Assembly: GCA_026874595.1 (NCBI GenBank)
Contig: CM049307.1
Span: 9,509,579 to 9,573,578, forward strand
Reading direction: 5' to 3'
Source of the DNA: Sipunculus nudus
Lineage: Eukaryota > Annelida > Sipuncula > Golfingiida > Sipunculidae
DNA: 64,000 bases
Below the pieces are notes generated by a model. The model was not told where the DNA came from and did no database searches. It saw only the letters and a program-made list of their open reading frames with translations. Shown here in pieces: positions 1-12,752 of this stretch (its first letter is position 1; the number at the start of each line of letters is the position of its first letter). The translations under genes were made by a program, and so were the position numbers.

Positions 1-103
1 TTCCTTGTTTGAAATTACAGTTTTATATGAAATAATTGAATTTCATGTGAATAAATGATTTCTGTATAAAATTGCATACGTGGTACTGTGGTTATTAAAA
101 TTA

Positions 104-107
<4 letters not shown>

Positions 108-195
<88 letters not shown>
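108..195. repeat. (AT)n microsatellite
   Basis: An almost pure AT dinucleotide run of about 88 bases. It is one of several in the window, and their lengths are likely to vary between individuals. Confidence 0.97.
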
Positions 196-196
<1 letters not shown>

Positions 197-1230
197 CCCT
201 TTATGTTTGCACATAGTTTGTTATAGATAAATTGCTATCATTATTGGAACTATTGGGCCTTTTAAATATTCACTGATTCCAAAGTTCCCCGGAGGGCCCC
301 TCTACCACAGACCGATTCCTCTTGTCACTATAAATTACTATGGTTTCGTGTTATCGTTAGTCAATCAAACATATATATCAAGCGTGTGTTCAAAATTCAA
401 CTTTCTTTTTTTTATATTAATTTTAGATATGATAATTGGCTGAGGAATATCTAGCAACGTTTAGCTTCTAATTTGCAACAGTCATTTATATAATAAAGCC
501 ATGCAAATATCCCTTTTTTTTCTTTTAAAATATCGACCAATGAAGAATTCAGTAATTTTCTTTGTTTTAATCTTTTATATTGTATCACTGGCACAATGTG
601 GACAGAATAACCGATAGTTCATGAACTAAATCACTGTGATGTCATTTTAGTTAGTTGCTGATCGTAAAAGTGATTCTGTTAGGTTTACATCATCGCAGTC
701 TTCATTTTTTGTAAATAAATTCTATCATATATACATACACATAAGGTCTGTATCAACGGTAGTTTTTATAGAGTTTAGCGGGTTTCATTTTGGAAAAATC
801 TTATTTAGGTTTGGTCTTCCTTTTGAAATTCTCACACATGCACAGATAGTTAAAAAAAACTTCCTGGAAGCTTCTTATTCATGGATTATTAGTGCTACTT
901 TTCCTACGCAAATATTCATGATAGTTTTACCTTATGAATTGGAATATGAATTAAACCTTGAAGCTAGTACACGATTCAGGCCGCTGTTTTGATAAAAGAA
1001 GTGATCTACATGCAGAGGGTGACACATTTGATGGGGTTATAGCTTTCTGGGTGTATCTCACGAGTTAGGTGACAGATGGGTACGTAGCTATTATGTGCTT
1101 CGATTTCGGCAAGCATGTTGGTCAGTCGCCTATGTCTGATTTACGGTGTATTTGTGGGTGTGCGCGCGTGTTTTGAAGGAACATATATATGCAGCCTATG
1201 TGTGGACTGTGACACGTGTATATATACACA

Positions 1231-1232
<2 letters not shown>

Positions 1233-1276
<44 letters not shown>
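1233..1276. repeat. (AT)n microsatellite
   Basis: A pure AT dinucleotide run of about 44 bases in the intergenic region upstream of the MAT gene. Confidence 0.95.
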
Positions 1277-1279
<3 letters not shown>

Positions 1280-4200
1280 GATTAAATTAAACCAGCCCGA
1301 AGTGCATGAATAGATAGGCCAAATTAAAAATACAAAAAATTTTTGGAGGGGGGGGGGGGAGGGAATTATGGCGTGTGAATCCAGAATAATTCAGCAGTTT
1401 TTTTCACATATATTCTGAATAAAAAATGGTTTTATTTTTAATAATTTGAGAAGTCAGACTACAAGGCCAAACTAACTGTGCACGAGACTATTGACATGAC
1501 CAATCGAACAGGGCAGGACATCTGGCGGTAAACACGTTAACTACTTTTGATGCCGAATTTGGCAGCAGCATTAACAGGTTATTTTCTGACATATACATTA
1601 TGAAGCAAAATTCAACAGTAAAACCGTCAAATAAAAGGTGGCCTAAGAAGTAAGGAGAATTATTTATTTACATTTAATATGATTGCGTATATATGTGGTG
1701 TTGTGTAGGTATACTCGGGATCCTGCATAGATACCGCCGCATAAAACTAAAAAAAAAAATCCCTTGCCGAGAAAAATCATTTAAGATCAAATATTGTGTT
1801 TATGAAACTTTATGTAACCTGCATGAGGCAGATATTGCCAGATAATAATAGTCATTTATTTGAATGACCCAGAAATTAAGTTTACGTCTGAAAACAGAAC
1901 TCTTAAACCTTTGCAATCCCAGAATTTTACACTGCCTCCGAATCAGAGACAATAAACTACATGCATGACCTTTGCTAAGACAACCGCACCGCTGGCATAT
2001 GATAGGTCTATACAAGGTAAAAACTACCTTAAATTTAATGGATGCAGCCCGACATGGCTTTGGGAAAAAAACATTGCAGACATTGTTTTACTTCTTATCA
2101 CTGAGCTCTTAAGAACAATGCCCATCTAATCGATATTAAAAGCTGATAAAACACTGTACTTGGAATGTTATATACGCACTCGATAAGATAATATTGGTTT
2201 TATGATACACACGGCTCATTGTAGCCGAGATATCATAATTTTATCGTTCAGTGGATTGTTTCTAGTCTCAGGCACTGAAGCTAGTCTTGTCGTGCACAGG
2301 TGGCGTCAGATGACATGTTTCTTAAAATTCCATGGTGATGATGGAGGTGTCCTGGTACTGGTTGTGAATGCGAGAGTGACGCACAGGGAGAATGAATTTC
2401 CCCAAACTTTTCTACCAGCAGGCGAGGTAGTTTCTGAACCTGGGTGTCTCCTCGCGGATACGTGGCTATATTTTTTTTCGCTATATAAGCATTCTTTGGT
2501 TGCATAAAATCAGTTTACCAATCACATGCCCCTTTTTTCATGTTATTTAGTTCATATCTTCTAGTAAAACTTGTATTTGAAAAATTAGTCATGACTGTTC
2601 AACCTAAACGCTATATTCAAAACCTTGTTTGGCATCAGGATAAGTGGCTTCGGCATAATACGTCGTCATTTCAACGGCTATTTTGTCGTTTTCAAGTGCG
2701 TTTGAATGAGCCATGACGCAGCTGATTCCGAGGTGCTCAGCAATGTATGTAAACAACAGATTAGGCCTACTTGCGTCCGACTCACAGACATACTACACCC
2801 GTGCATTATCAGGCCATTTGAGCGCCTGGGGCCCCATGAGGATTATTTCTTAGATCTCAAGCGTTTCGTGTTACTAAACATCGATAAATAGCAAGTTACA
2901 ATAGTTTTTTTAAGGTATATCGGCTAGATCCAACCCGAGCAGGCCAAATTTTAACCATTCACTACTTTCCTTCAGGGTTATGTAAACAAATTGGACAACG
3001 TGAACATTTTCATAAAATTGGTAATGTGTTTGTTCGGCACCAAAGTGCAATTCATTCTTATACATCAATATCTATGACAACCTTGCAATGCACCATGCAC
3101 ACGAGAAGAAGGCCTTCACAGATGGCGCCACTAATTCAATCATTTCTCATGTGACTTGTGGACAAGTCCTCGTTGTAGCTGCAACACTCCCTGATGCGTC
3201 TTGGGTCAATTTTAAGTGACACGCAGCTGCTTCGAGTCAAAACATACAGGGAAAATAAAATGTCTTAAACAAACTCTTTATATTTTGTTCATTGTAAAGG
3301 TTTGTTTAAAACGTTAAATAGCAAGATTAGTAGGCCTAATGCAATAATTTCTTTCATCGAAAAATAAATACAGTCAAATAAGTGATAATATGAATATAAA
3401 AAAGGAATGTTATACAGCCATACTATTAAATGCAGCAGGCCTATGAGTGTATAAATTACATATCTTAATGTAAGAAAAAGTCAATGTCTTACCCTGGCCT
3501 GGAAATGTGTGTGATAGTTTCGTCGTCGGGTACATCCCTTAAATTGCATTTGCTAATTTCTAAATTTCTACTTATAGGATACCGGTACTATATTTTTTAA
3601 AATAATATTGTTGTCACCTTTTTCTTACTATTCATAACTGTGATAGGCAATATAGGCCTACTTGAAGATATATAGAAGGCCTAGGTACCGATATTGTAAC
3701 CCAACCCCATCCCTACAGCGTCCATTTCTGGACTATAATAATTTAAACACTCCAGAAAAAATCATAGTTGGGATATTTAATTTGCCGCCTTTTTACATTC
3801 TAAGGTTAAAAAAGCAACCTTAATGTGACAACAATTGCAAAACTTAGTTTAAAAAGCTTTCAAAACAGCCCGATTTTACAAACACAAGGGACTGGCCATT
3901 TAAGCTATAGTATAGGTACCACATGAAGGCTGCGTCTTTTCCACACTGTCCTATAGACACGACTGCCCGGTGAAGCCATTGTGCAGGGCTAGTTATTAAT
4001 TCATATTAACGTGGTGATGGAACTCAGGACTGCGATCGATATAAAAGTAGGCCTAAAAATTGGTACTGGCTCGATTCCTGAAGTATGCATTGCTGCTGCC
4101 ATGGCAACTGAAAATTCTAGGAAGTAGATATCACTGATACACCGGAAATGACTAGCACGACTCCAGTAAACGAGTAATCACGATTTACATATCTGAATCC

Positions 4201-4487
4201 CTGGCTCATTCCACGTGCAGTGTTCAGTCTGTATATATTACCGGGCGCTGCACAAGGTCTCCCGTTTCTGGACAGTGTACCGCTTACACTGCGACTCGGT
4301 TCTGTAAGGTCATCAAACACGATCTGCTTCGAAAGAAGACAAGAATATTCCTGCAGTTATTACCAGCCTTTTGGTAAGAGGATGTTATGTTTGTAGCTGG
4401 TGAGCTACGTGCACATCAAGAATAAAAAAAGCTAAGCTAGCGGCACGTGTACAGTGTGCCTGTATGCTCGCTCGGGGCCCGGTTGAC

Positions 4488-4557
4488 ATGATGGGAGAAG
4501 AAAGCCAGAGTGTCTCTTTTTTGTTCGCTACGCAGTCCGTGGGTGAAGGTCACCCAG
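4488..4557 (+). CDS. MAT: MAT coding exon 1 (short N-terminal exon)
   Basis: This exon is too short to stand out as an open frame. It reads [20 protein letters not shown] followed by GHP and ends on the first base of the Asp codon. A consensus donor (gtgagt) starts at 4558. The next exon supplies AT-AAG, completing the GHPDK motif whose His binds ATP phosphates in known MATs. The match in motif, phase and distance to exon 2 makes it a sound first coding exon. The exact start codon (4464, 4488 or 4491) is open. Confidence 0.85.
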
Positions 4558-5515
4558 GTGAGTTGTAAATGTCACGTGATATAATGACCCCATTCTGTCG
4601 TTTCCCGCGGTATTTGGTTATATCCTTCATTTAGGGTCTGCCAGGTGGCCTTAAAGAGGTGCGGCCTGTGAAGCACTGAAGGTGTTATCATGGCTTGCAC
4701 ATCATAAAAACACAAATAGACCAAAAACACAAATGGGCAAACTTGCGTAGTCAATTTAGGGATGGAGGAGAGTTCACCCCAGGATATTAAATTTGGCAAC
4801 TAAAAGATATACCTTCATAAAAGTCCACTCTTCACAGAGAGGGGTGCTGGCTGTAAGAATTTCCGGGGCTGGGGTGGGGAAGGGGGCAAAGTTTAATATC
4901 ACGCAGTTAGGATAAGGTTGAAACCCTAAACTGGCCTCTCCCTCTGATCATGGGGGGGGGGGGGGGGGTATGGAGGGAACTACTGCAATATAATACAGTC
5001 AGGGTAAGGTTGTCACCCCGTAACCCTCGATCTCTCCCTTTGATCGCCCCTTCCCCCCTTATATTACTTATTCTTGATTCTGCTCGACAGAGGGAGTTAT
5101 TTATTGAAAATTCCAATAGAGGCCAGTCTAAAATAAACAATCGCAGGCTTATTGTCCTCTGGCCGTATTGGTTTCAACGGGACCACAACGGCACTGGTAT
5201 ATATATATGCTTTCACAAAGACCATGAAATAAGCATATATAATATCTGCGAGTGAATCTGTACAGGTATAAACATAACACATTTATACCGACCAGCATAT
5301 GTCTGTGCGCTGCGAGTGATTCTTTACAAATGTAAACATAACACATCAAAAGCAACCAGTCTGTAGATTGTCACTAATTGTACAGGCGAAACATCATATG
5401 CTTTTCTGGATCAAAGAAGAAAATTGAATGTCGTAAGTTTGGTATAGTTGACAGATCTGAGCATTCTCTTCATGTGACTCATATTAATGACATAATTCAT
5501 CAGTTTTCATGTGTT

Positions 5516-5549
<34 letters not shown>

Positions 5550-5551
5550 GG

Positions 5552-5601
<50 letters not shown>

Positions 5602-8600
5602 AAACCATTTTATCAACTCATTTCAATAGTGTTCTTCATTTCACATTGAGTAGATGAAGAAGAATTCGATCTTGAAATGAAATGATTGGATTTGGGCTTC
5701 CCAAGGTCTATTCCATCATGGCCTAACGTTGCTATAAGCCTTTAACCCACTGTTCATCGGTGCCATTAAATTCTTATGGCCACTGAACGCCCCCCCCCCC
5801 CCCTTCTGCTGGGAAATTTACGAACGCAAATAATGTGTGCATGCACTATCAGTCCAAATGAAACCCAGTTAAATGGACAGGCCCGTAATGATAATTTTCG
5901 CTATATATTTGCTCAGATAAGCTTTGTGACCAGATCAGTGATCGTTATATATTTCCTCAGATAAGCTTTGTGACCGGATCAGTGATCGTTTTCTATTTCC
6001 TCAGATAAAGTTTGTGACCAGATCAGTGATCGTTTTATATTTGCTCAGATAAGCTTTGTGACCAGATCAGTGATCGTTTTATATTTCCTCAGATAAGCTT
6101 TGTGACCAGATCAGTGATCGTTTTATATTTCCTCAGATAAGCTTTGTGACCAGATCAGTGATGCCGTGTTGGATGCTCACCTGCGCAGAGACCCCAATGC
6201 CCGGGTGGCCTGTGGTAGGTTCACGTGTATAAAAAACCAAATTTAAGGATTAGAAACGATCATGTGTAAACACACATTTTTAAACTTCGCGCACTTGGAA
6301 ATTATTTAATCGTTAAGCACCTGGGTAATAACAAATTAAGAAATAACCAAACAAGACCAGATTTTATTTAATATTTTTATTAAGAACAACCTGAAACTAC
6401 GTTCCATTGATGTGTTCCTTATGTTCGCAACTGTAGTAACAGAGGTTTATTGAGAAAATGTGAAAGTTTACTGTTAGAAATATGGAATATCAGTGTATAG
6501 CAATGTTTGTGCTCTTCATCCACACAGAAACGGCGGTCAAGACTGGGATGGTCATGCTGCTCGGTGAGATATCATCAACCGCAGCCGTTGACTACGTGCA
6601 GGTCGTCAGGGACGCGGTCAAGGACGCTGGATATGACGACTCCAGCAAAGGTCATTGTTAATGCATACCGTTACATATCCCCACCTCAAGAACATAGTCA
6701 TATATCACGTTATGTGCTCTCTTTTTATCGTAAAATCAAATATACCAGAAATTTTATCGTTAAGAGAATCTGATAAGAGAATCTGTAAAATAATTAAGTT
6801 TAATTACTTTCATACGTAATTTGAAATAAAATCTGCCTTGCTATAGTGATTCGTGATAATCCGGTATTGTTTACCGAATACCAAGCATTTTTTACCCATG
6901 CACGGTTTTTGTGGTGAGTTTAGGATAGCATGTGTAGATGGTAATCTCGGATTAGTTCGGTATTCTTTTTAAGTTTCACCTTTTATCATTGTAGTTCATG
7001 TTAACTTTTATAGATTTTTTTCTGTAATATATAAAATATGCTATGCCAAAAATATAGTTAAATACCGCCGTTTAAAAAGGCAAGGACAATCCCCCACATG
7101 AATTCCGTGCCGTGACCGAGAAAGTGGCGTTTCGTGTCATTGTACATTACCGTGTCATTGCACATTACCGTGTCAATGTTCATTCTCATTGTCATTGTCA
7201 CTGCAGAGAAAATCCTATCCCCCGAATATTCCGTAGACAGTGCCCTTAGTTATAGACCTAACAAACAAGACTAATGACTTTAGCAGATACATTGTCATAT
7301 CGGAAGCGGCAACCCCCCCCCCCCACCCCACCCCCCCACCACCACCAATTTTTAAGCCACCTTTATTCAAGGGTTTCAAACCTATTTTTGCGGCCTGAAA
7401 CACCCCCCCCCCCCCCACCCTCCTCCTTTCCGGACCTGCATGGGGACATTTTAGGTTTTGTCATGAGTCCTCCTTGGTTGGACCCCTCCTTTACTTATTA
7501 AATACGGGATCCGCCCCTGTATACTGATGAATTCTTTGGCTGATATTGTAAAAAATATCATCCGAATCCGGCAACTATATTGTGATATTCAGTTTAAAGC
7601 TGTGTTTCCATGTATTCACAAAAAACGTATCCGTTAAAGACGTACGAACGTTCCATAGTGCGCAGACCGCAAAAACTGTTTCCATAAGTACGTACGTTTT
7701 TCTTGCGGATACCCTTTCACGTGCCTCTTTTGAAACTGCAAGGACAACAGGCGGAAGAAGGTCAATATGTCTCATCGCACCTGGCTCCGGGGCACTGTTG
7801 GGAAATGTAAGCATTTTTGCCATCCACAAAACGGATGAATCGCTCACCCATCCATTTCGATGCTGTCCGTTTTTGCGGTTACGTTTGCGGAGCACGTTAA
7901 AACGTACATATGGAAACAGTTCATCTTACAAAGAGGGATCCGATTTTTTGCGTACGAGACGTACGAGATTTACGGATGAATGGAAACACAGCTTTAGACA
8001 TTTGCCAACTTTTGACGTAAATTCATATGGCATAATTTTAGAGTATTTGCTGCCTTTTCTGCTAGAACATTTGCATTCAGTTACATATGGTCTTTAAGTT
8101 GAATTCAGATGTGCATAATGTCGGTGTATCATGTGATGTATACAGATTTCGACTACAAGACGTGTAGCGTGCTCCAGGCACTGAGCAAGCAAGACCCTTC
8201 ACTAGCGGGCATTGTCGGGCATGACGAAAATAATATCAAAGCCGGAAGTCAGGTGAGTCTGATTTCCCCTTAAAATACAATTATATTTTTTTTAACTCGA
8301 TAAGTTTATTAAAAAATGCAAAATACATATTCAGCGTTGATCCCGGCAGGTAGGATCCACGCTATAACATTAACTATACATCAGATCATACAATGAATCA
8401 ATTTGTCTAATTAAAATAAATTTTATGTTCATTGATATATTGATTATCAAGCTTGGGAAAGGTTTTTAAACAAATATGCGCTGAAACAACAATGCAGTTA
8501 ATGAGTTTCAAGACTTAAAGTTTCGGATATGCGGTCTACGAAAGGCATTTTACTATTCTGAAATCTTAACTTATCTAAAGACGTTTAAAATTACTTGGTT

Positions 8601-11600
8601 TTAAAAGGAATTTAGGTTATTTAAATTGAGAATAAACCTTATTTCAACAGAGCGTGGTGTTTGGCTACGCAACTGATGAGACCGATGAATGTATGCCGCT
8701 CACCCTCGTTTTGGCTCAGAATTTGAACGCCAAAATGGCGGCACTCAGGAAGAACGGGAACCTGCCATGGGCACGCTCAGACTCCAAGACACAGGTGACG
8801 TGTGAATACAGGATGGACGGGGGCGGATGCGTACCACTGCGAGTCCATGCTGTTGATATCTCAATTCATCATTCCAGTCACGTGACTCAACAGGAAATCC
8901 ATAGTGATCTAATGGAAAAAGTGATCCGTGACGTCATACCTGCTCGTTACCTTGACGACAATACTATCTACAATCTTCAAGAAGCAGGAACATTCGTTAA
9001 AGGAGGACCAAGCGTGAGTAGTCATAATAATAGAGCAGACGCTGAATCATTAAATACTGATACATGTCATACACGTTATTCTGAAAGACCCTGATATCAT
9101 TAGGAATATCAGCCCAAACTCAGTCCATCATATGACTGTTTTTAGTCAATCAGATGTTCATTATGGCTTTTTACGTAAGGTCCCCTTTATTTGACTTTTG
9201 TTTTGGGGAAGCATAGAAAATTCGTGCATTAAAGACTCATTCCCTCTCCAAAAAATAACGTGATCATGGAAAGGGGGTGTTGCAGTATACTAAACTGTTA
9301 TTCCAACAGCATATTTTTCCCCTTTTTATTTGTCTGAATGATATTACAGGTAGTTGCGGGTCTGACCGGTCGGAAGGTCCCGGTGGACACGTACGGTGGT
9401 TGGGGAGCCAATGGGAATGCTGGTTTCTCCGGCAAGGACTGTACGAAGGTAGACCGCTCGGCCGCCTATGTGTGTCGGTGGATAGCCAAGTCCCTTGTCA
9501 AAGCCGGTTTATGCAGGAGAGTTCTCCTACAGGTGCGTTTTCACCATATTTACTCTTGGAAAAAATAGCTATTCAATAGAATATTTTAATTAAAGACTAA
9601 GTTTCAAATATTTAAGTTTTCTTGATAACGTTATAGAAATTTTAACTCTATAATTTGTAAGCTCTTTTTTGGATGAACCACAATCAACTCATGTTTCGTC
9701 AGGCCAGACTTGTTTAAATCTGTGATGTACAAACATGTTTGACAGTAGTGATAGGTAGCAGTTAGGGGAATAAAATGGAACAAACCTGGATAATTGTGTT
9801 TGTAAATCCTGTATTTTACGTATGGGTAATAAATTTCATTTTTGAATGGCACTATATAAACCTATATTAAATAATATATAAAATATTATCATCATCCTCT
9901 TGAGTTTTCTACATGAATCATGCGTATGCCATGTTATTTCGAGCCATTTAATTGTCATCGAAGGTAAAATAATGACAAACAAAAGTTTAAACAGTAAAAC
10001 CTATATGTATGATTTCATACACATCTGAAATAAAACATTGTCACTGTCCCTGCCATGTGAACTGCCTATTTATTAAGTTTTACAAATTAAATACCAGTCA
10101 AATACATTTAAAGATATTGCGATGATTTGAAATAGTATATTATTGTCAGATATGCAAGGAGAAAACTAAGTATTCACTGCTAGCATGATAGACTGCAGTT
10201 TGTATTTTACAGTCATTTGAATGACAATTACAATGACAATATGCGACTTGCAGCTATTGTTTATCAAATGTCAACAACATGGAACTTGAGTTGTTTGATT
10301 CATGACCATGACCATTTTGGTGAACAATGCGCTTTTTTGATAGTCTTTGAGTATCTATCAACTACTAATAAACTGAGGTTTCCATTGAGATCACATTGTA
10401 TAATTCAACTATTTTTAAAGTAAAAAAATTATAGATAACCTTTAATCTGCATTTCTGACCACGGCCGTGACAGTACGTACCCTACCGGTACTCGGATAAA
10501 TATGCCGTCACTAGGCCACTGTTAGTCTGATATTGCTTTTCGGCATCCATATACATCAAAGCTTTCATCTCGTCCCTTTGGAACAATTACATGAATCCAT
10601 TCAAAGTTTCTGCATTTAAAATAGCTGTCATTTTAGCTTGCTTTTGTTTTGACTACCGGCAAAGCCTACGCTTCACATAAACCCGTGCCATTAAGACTAC
10701 GGAAAGTCGGAAATCCTGCAGAAACCCTGAGAATTCCCGGAGTTTTCAAAGAATACATGACAACCTCATGCAACATGAAATCGGTTCAGTCCTTTCTTTT
10801 TAGCGTTACAAGACTACGTTTTATGTTTTGACAAGTTATAATTTTTTTAACAATAAACTTGTGAAACTTAGCATATTTGCAGTAATAAATATAGCGGCTG
10901 ACTTTGAGTGCAACAATAGCCTAAGTCTTAAGAAGAAAATTTGTTTGTATATCCAGCAAGTTATATACAGTGGCAAGCTAGTAAAGCCGCTATGCAACCA
11001 AACTAATTATCTTTACTTATCCACATCTATCTGAAAACAAATATGGTTAACCAGGTAAATATGACATAAACGCTGGTTTGAAAATGTACTGTAGTGGAGA
11101 AAACTTTGAAAACTCTCCAAGAATTCTCAATTTCCTTGCTGAATCTTTTGACTACTTGATGGCCAATCAGTTGCATTTATGGCCCAAGGATACTCTATTG
11201 TGATTGGCTTAAACCCTCCATCTGTCATTAAGAAAGTGACCTTGTTAGCCAATCATAAGAGTTCTAACTTTAAGGTGGTCTTATGCACACGGTCACTAAA
11301 CATTTTATTTTTCAACAACCGTTTTAGATTCGGCGGCAAAATATAAAAAAAAGTCAAAATACTAATTTTATTTTTTTCTGAAATAAGGAAATGGGAGGTC
11401 GGCGGGTTCGTAAACCAAAAAATTAAAATCTCTGGCCTCATGAATATGCCAATTTAGATATTTGGCAATTTTCGGGTGTTTTACAGGTACTTAATTAGTA
11501 TGAGGCTTAATAATATGTATCTCCAAGTTTATTTATTTAAATATGTTTTAGTATAAGAACGAAAACAAGTTACAAAATGCGATCATAACAGTCTTCCCGC

Positions 11601-12099
11601 CTTAATGCCACATGCAATATAAATATATTAAAAAAATATCAGAAAATGAATTAGATATGTGATACATGGAATGTATTTATATGATAAGAAGGGATATAGG
11701 GAAGGAATACTCTTATTAGTGTTACGAAAGAAGTAAAATCATTCGTCCAAGAGTAGTACTGGGTAGTCGAGACTGTAAGCAAGACTATGTAATTCCACAG
11801 ATCATTTGAAAAGTTTTCTATATTATACATCATTTAAATTTTACGATGCTTTACAATTTTAGATATCCTATAGTAAAGGGTGCGCTGAACCGACATCAAT
11901 CCACGTGAATACATATGGGACGGCGACATTATCCAGTGAAAAAATTATTGACATCATAAACAAAAACTTCGATCTTCGACCCAGTGGCATCATTCGCGAC
12001 CTTGACCTTCGGCGACCCATCTACCATAGCACGGCGTGTTTCGGACATTTTGGACGTCCCGAGTTTACATGGGAACAACCAAAGCATCTGGATCTGTGA
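4488..12099 (+). CDS. MAT: S-adenosylmethionine synthase (methionine adenosyltransferase), seven coding exons, divergent active site
   Basis: The family makes S-adenosylmethionine from ATP and methionine in the cytosol or nucleus. Coding exons read by eye: 4488-4557, 6137-6214, 6528-6650, 8146-8252, 8651-9013, 9350-9532 and 11863-12099. All have GT/AG borders. They sum to 1161 bases, so frame is kept to the TGA, giving 386 residues (vertebrate MAT2A is about 395). Family landmarks in order: GEGHPDK with CDQISDAV (about 19-33), [19 protein letters not shown] (130-137), DSKTQV (170-175), [13 protein letters not shown] (253-267), [24 protein letters not shown] and YGHFGR-like CFGHFGR near the end. 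Two changes stand out. The ATP/methionine loop GAGDQG reads KAGSQS (122-127), and GGGAF reads GNAGF (269-273). Other starts in the same frame are ATG 4464 (weak context) and ATG 4491 (A at -3, G at +4). The family is certain. Normal catalysis is not. Confidence 0.93.
5246..5346. repeat. Imperfect two-copy direct repeat, 64-base spacing
   Basis: A 37-base block beginning ctgcgagtga is repeated 64 bases downstream with a few mismatches, in intron 1 of the MAT gene. No function is suggested. Confidence 0.7.
5515..5598. repeat. (AT)n microsatellite with a central interruption
   Basis: Two AT runs are separated by a short taggcctat spacer in intron 1 of the MAT gene. Both strands translate into Ile-Tyr strings with no coding meaning. 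Confidence 0.93.
5893..6162 (+). repeat. 44-base tandem array that repeats the splice acceptor and first 26 bases of MAT exon 2
   Basis: Six copies with an exact 44-base period have exon-like starts at 5917, 5961, 6005, 6049, 6093 and 6137. Each copy holds a T-rich tract ending in (c/g)ctcag, then the first 26 bases of exon 2 (beginning ATAAGCTTTGTGACC; copy 3 reads ATAAAGTTTG). Only the last copy runs on into the rest of exon 2. Because 44 is not a multiple of three, splicing to most upstream copies shifts the frame. The copy at 6005, 132 bases upstream, keeps frame but meets an in-frame TAA inside the array. The last acceptor is therefore the only one that yields full-length protein. Confidence 0.93.
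7305..7519. mobile_element. Short C-rich repeat of the 'GGATCCGCCCCTG' family
   Basis: It contains two poly-C runs (7313-7324 and 7403-7416) and ends in ggatccgcccctg. Related copies lie at about 36472-36837 and 51655-51964, sharing the order poly-C, 'aagggtttca', poly-C and a ggatccgc end. This looks like a non-autonomous DNA element; the left end here is degenerate. It lies in intron 3 of the MAT gene. Confidence 0.6.
7597..7994. mobile_element. 398-base MITE with inverted ends and TA target duplication
   Basis: The left end reads AAGCTGTGTTTCCAT and the right end is its exact reverse complement, ATGGAAACACAGCTT. TA flanks both sides (7595-7596 and 7995-7996). The interior is rich in CGTACG-type palindromes. 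It contains a 171-codon open frame without similarity to any protein I know, and an opposing 106-codon frame; I regard both as chance. The element lies in intron 3 of the MAT gene. Its size, ends and TA flanks suggest a mariner-like MITE. Confidence 0.75.
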
Positions 12100-12739
12100 G
12101 CAACATGACGCACCAAAAACGGACCAAATAGAGCAGGCACCATGCTGTACAACTGTGCTTCTACACGCTTTCAGAGTCGGCTGCTGTTGTGTTCATGGTA
12201 TTCATGCACTGTAATATGTTTTTGACCTGCTGACACATGAGCTAGTGCGTAAAATGCCTTCTAGAAATAGTGAAACAATGAAAAAGAAACATTCTTGGTT
12301 ATTGTTATTTTTTGTTACTTTTTTTCGTTGAAAAAAGCCAAGCATTAAAATTTTTGCTTTGTTTGTCGGTTTTCTAATTTTATTCTTAAGGTATTAGTTA
12401 GGAGCACCTATATTATGGGCTGGAATAAGGAATTTATATTTTACATGGACAAGTTTGCCATGAGAATCCTGCCAGCTATTATATTAAAGCTGATTGTGCT
12501 TTTAACTGGATCATTAGGTTTTACCATTTTTTATAGGAGTTCTGTCTCTTGAAAATGTAATATTCCAAAGTACCGGCTTATAAAATAACAAGATAGTGTC
12601 TCAGTAGACGACAATGGGTTTTCTCTCTCGTTAATTTTGTAATCCAATGAACATTTTGTTTATAACCTGCTAAATAACAAATACAGATGATTATATATAT
12701 TGTAATCTATATGGGAGTAATAGCTTTGACCAGTGGGTG

Positions 12740-12752
12740 AATAAAGAATAAA
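12740..12752 (+). other. Probable polyadenylation signals of the MAT gene
   Basis: Two AATAAA hexamers (12740-12745 and 12747-12752) follow the stop codon by about 640 bases, with no repeat element in between. They are reasonable ends for the MAT transcript. The choice is inferred from position only. Confidence 0.45.

Larger units (their letters stand above)
1..4487. other. Intergenic region upstream of the MAT gene
   Basis: I see no supportable gene here. The region contains two (AT)n runs (108-195 and 1233-1276) and a 12-base poly-G run (1348-1359); the rest is AT-rich sequence. Open frames in it are short, overlap on both strands and show no recognisable motif or splice-linked partner. 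The promoter of the MAT gene should lie toward its right end, but I cannot point to a convincing TATA or initiator element. A 5' UTR exon could also be hidden here. Confidence 0.6.

Noticed and set aside
2202-2507. Overlapping frames of about 100 and 74 codons on opposite strands
   Set aside because: Frames on both strands of the same stretch have no recognisable domain and no splice partners; most likely chance.
7582-8097. A 171-codon frame, the longest in the window
   Set aside because: It lies within intron 3 of the MAT gene, mostly inside a MITE with inverted ends. It shows no recognisable motif, and a long frame also exists on the opposite strand.
4488-12099. MAT as a dead pseudogene because of its altered motifs
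   Set aside because: All seven exons keep frame, every junction has GT and AG, and most of the protein is conserved. I therefore call it a divergent gene and leave activity open.
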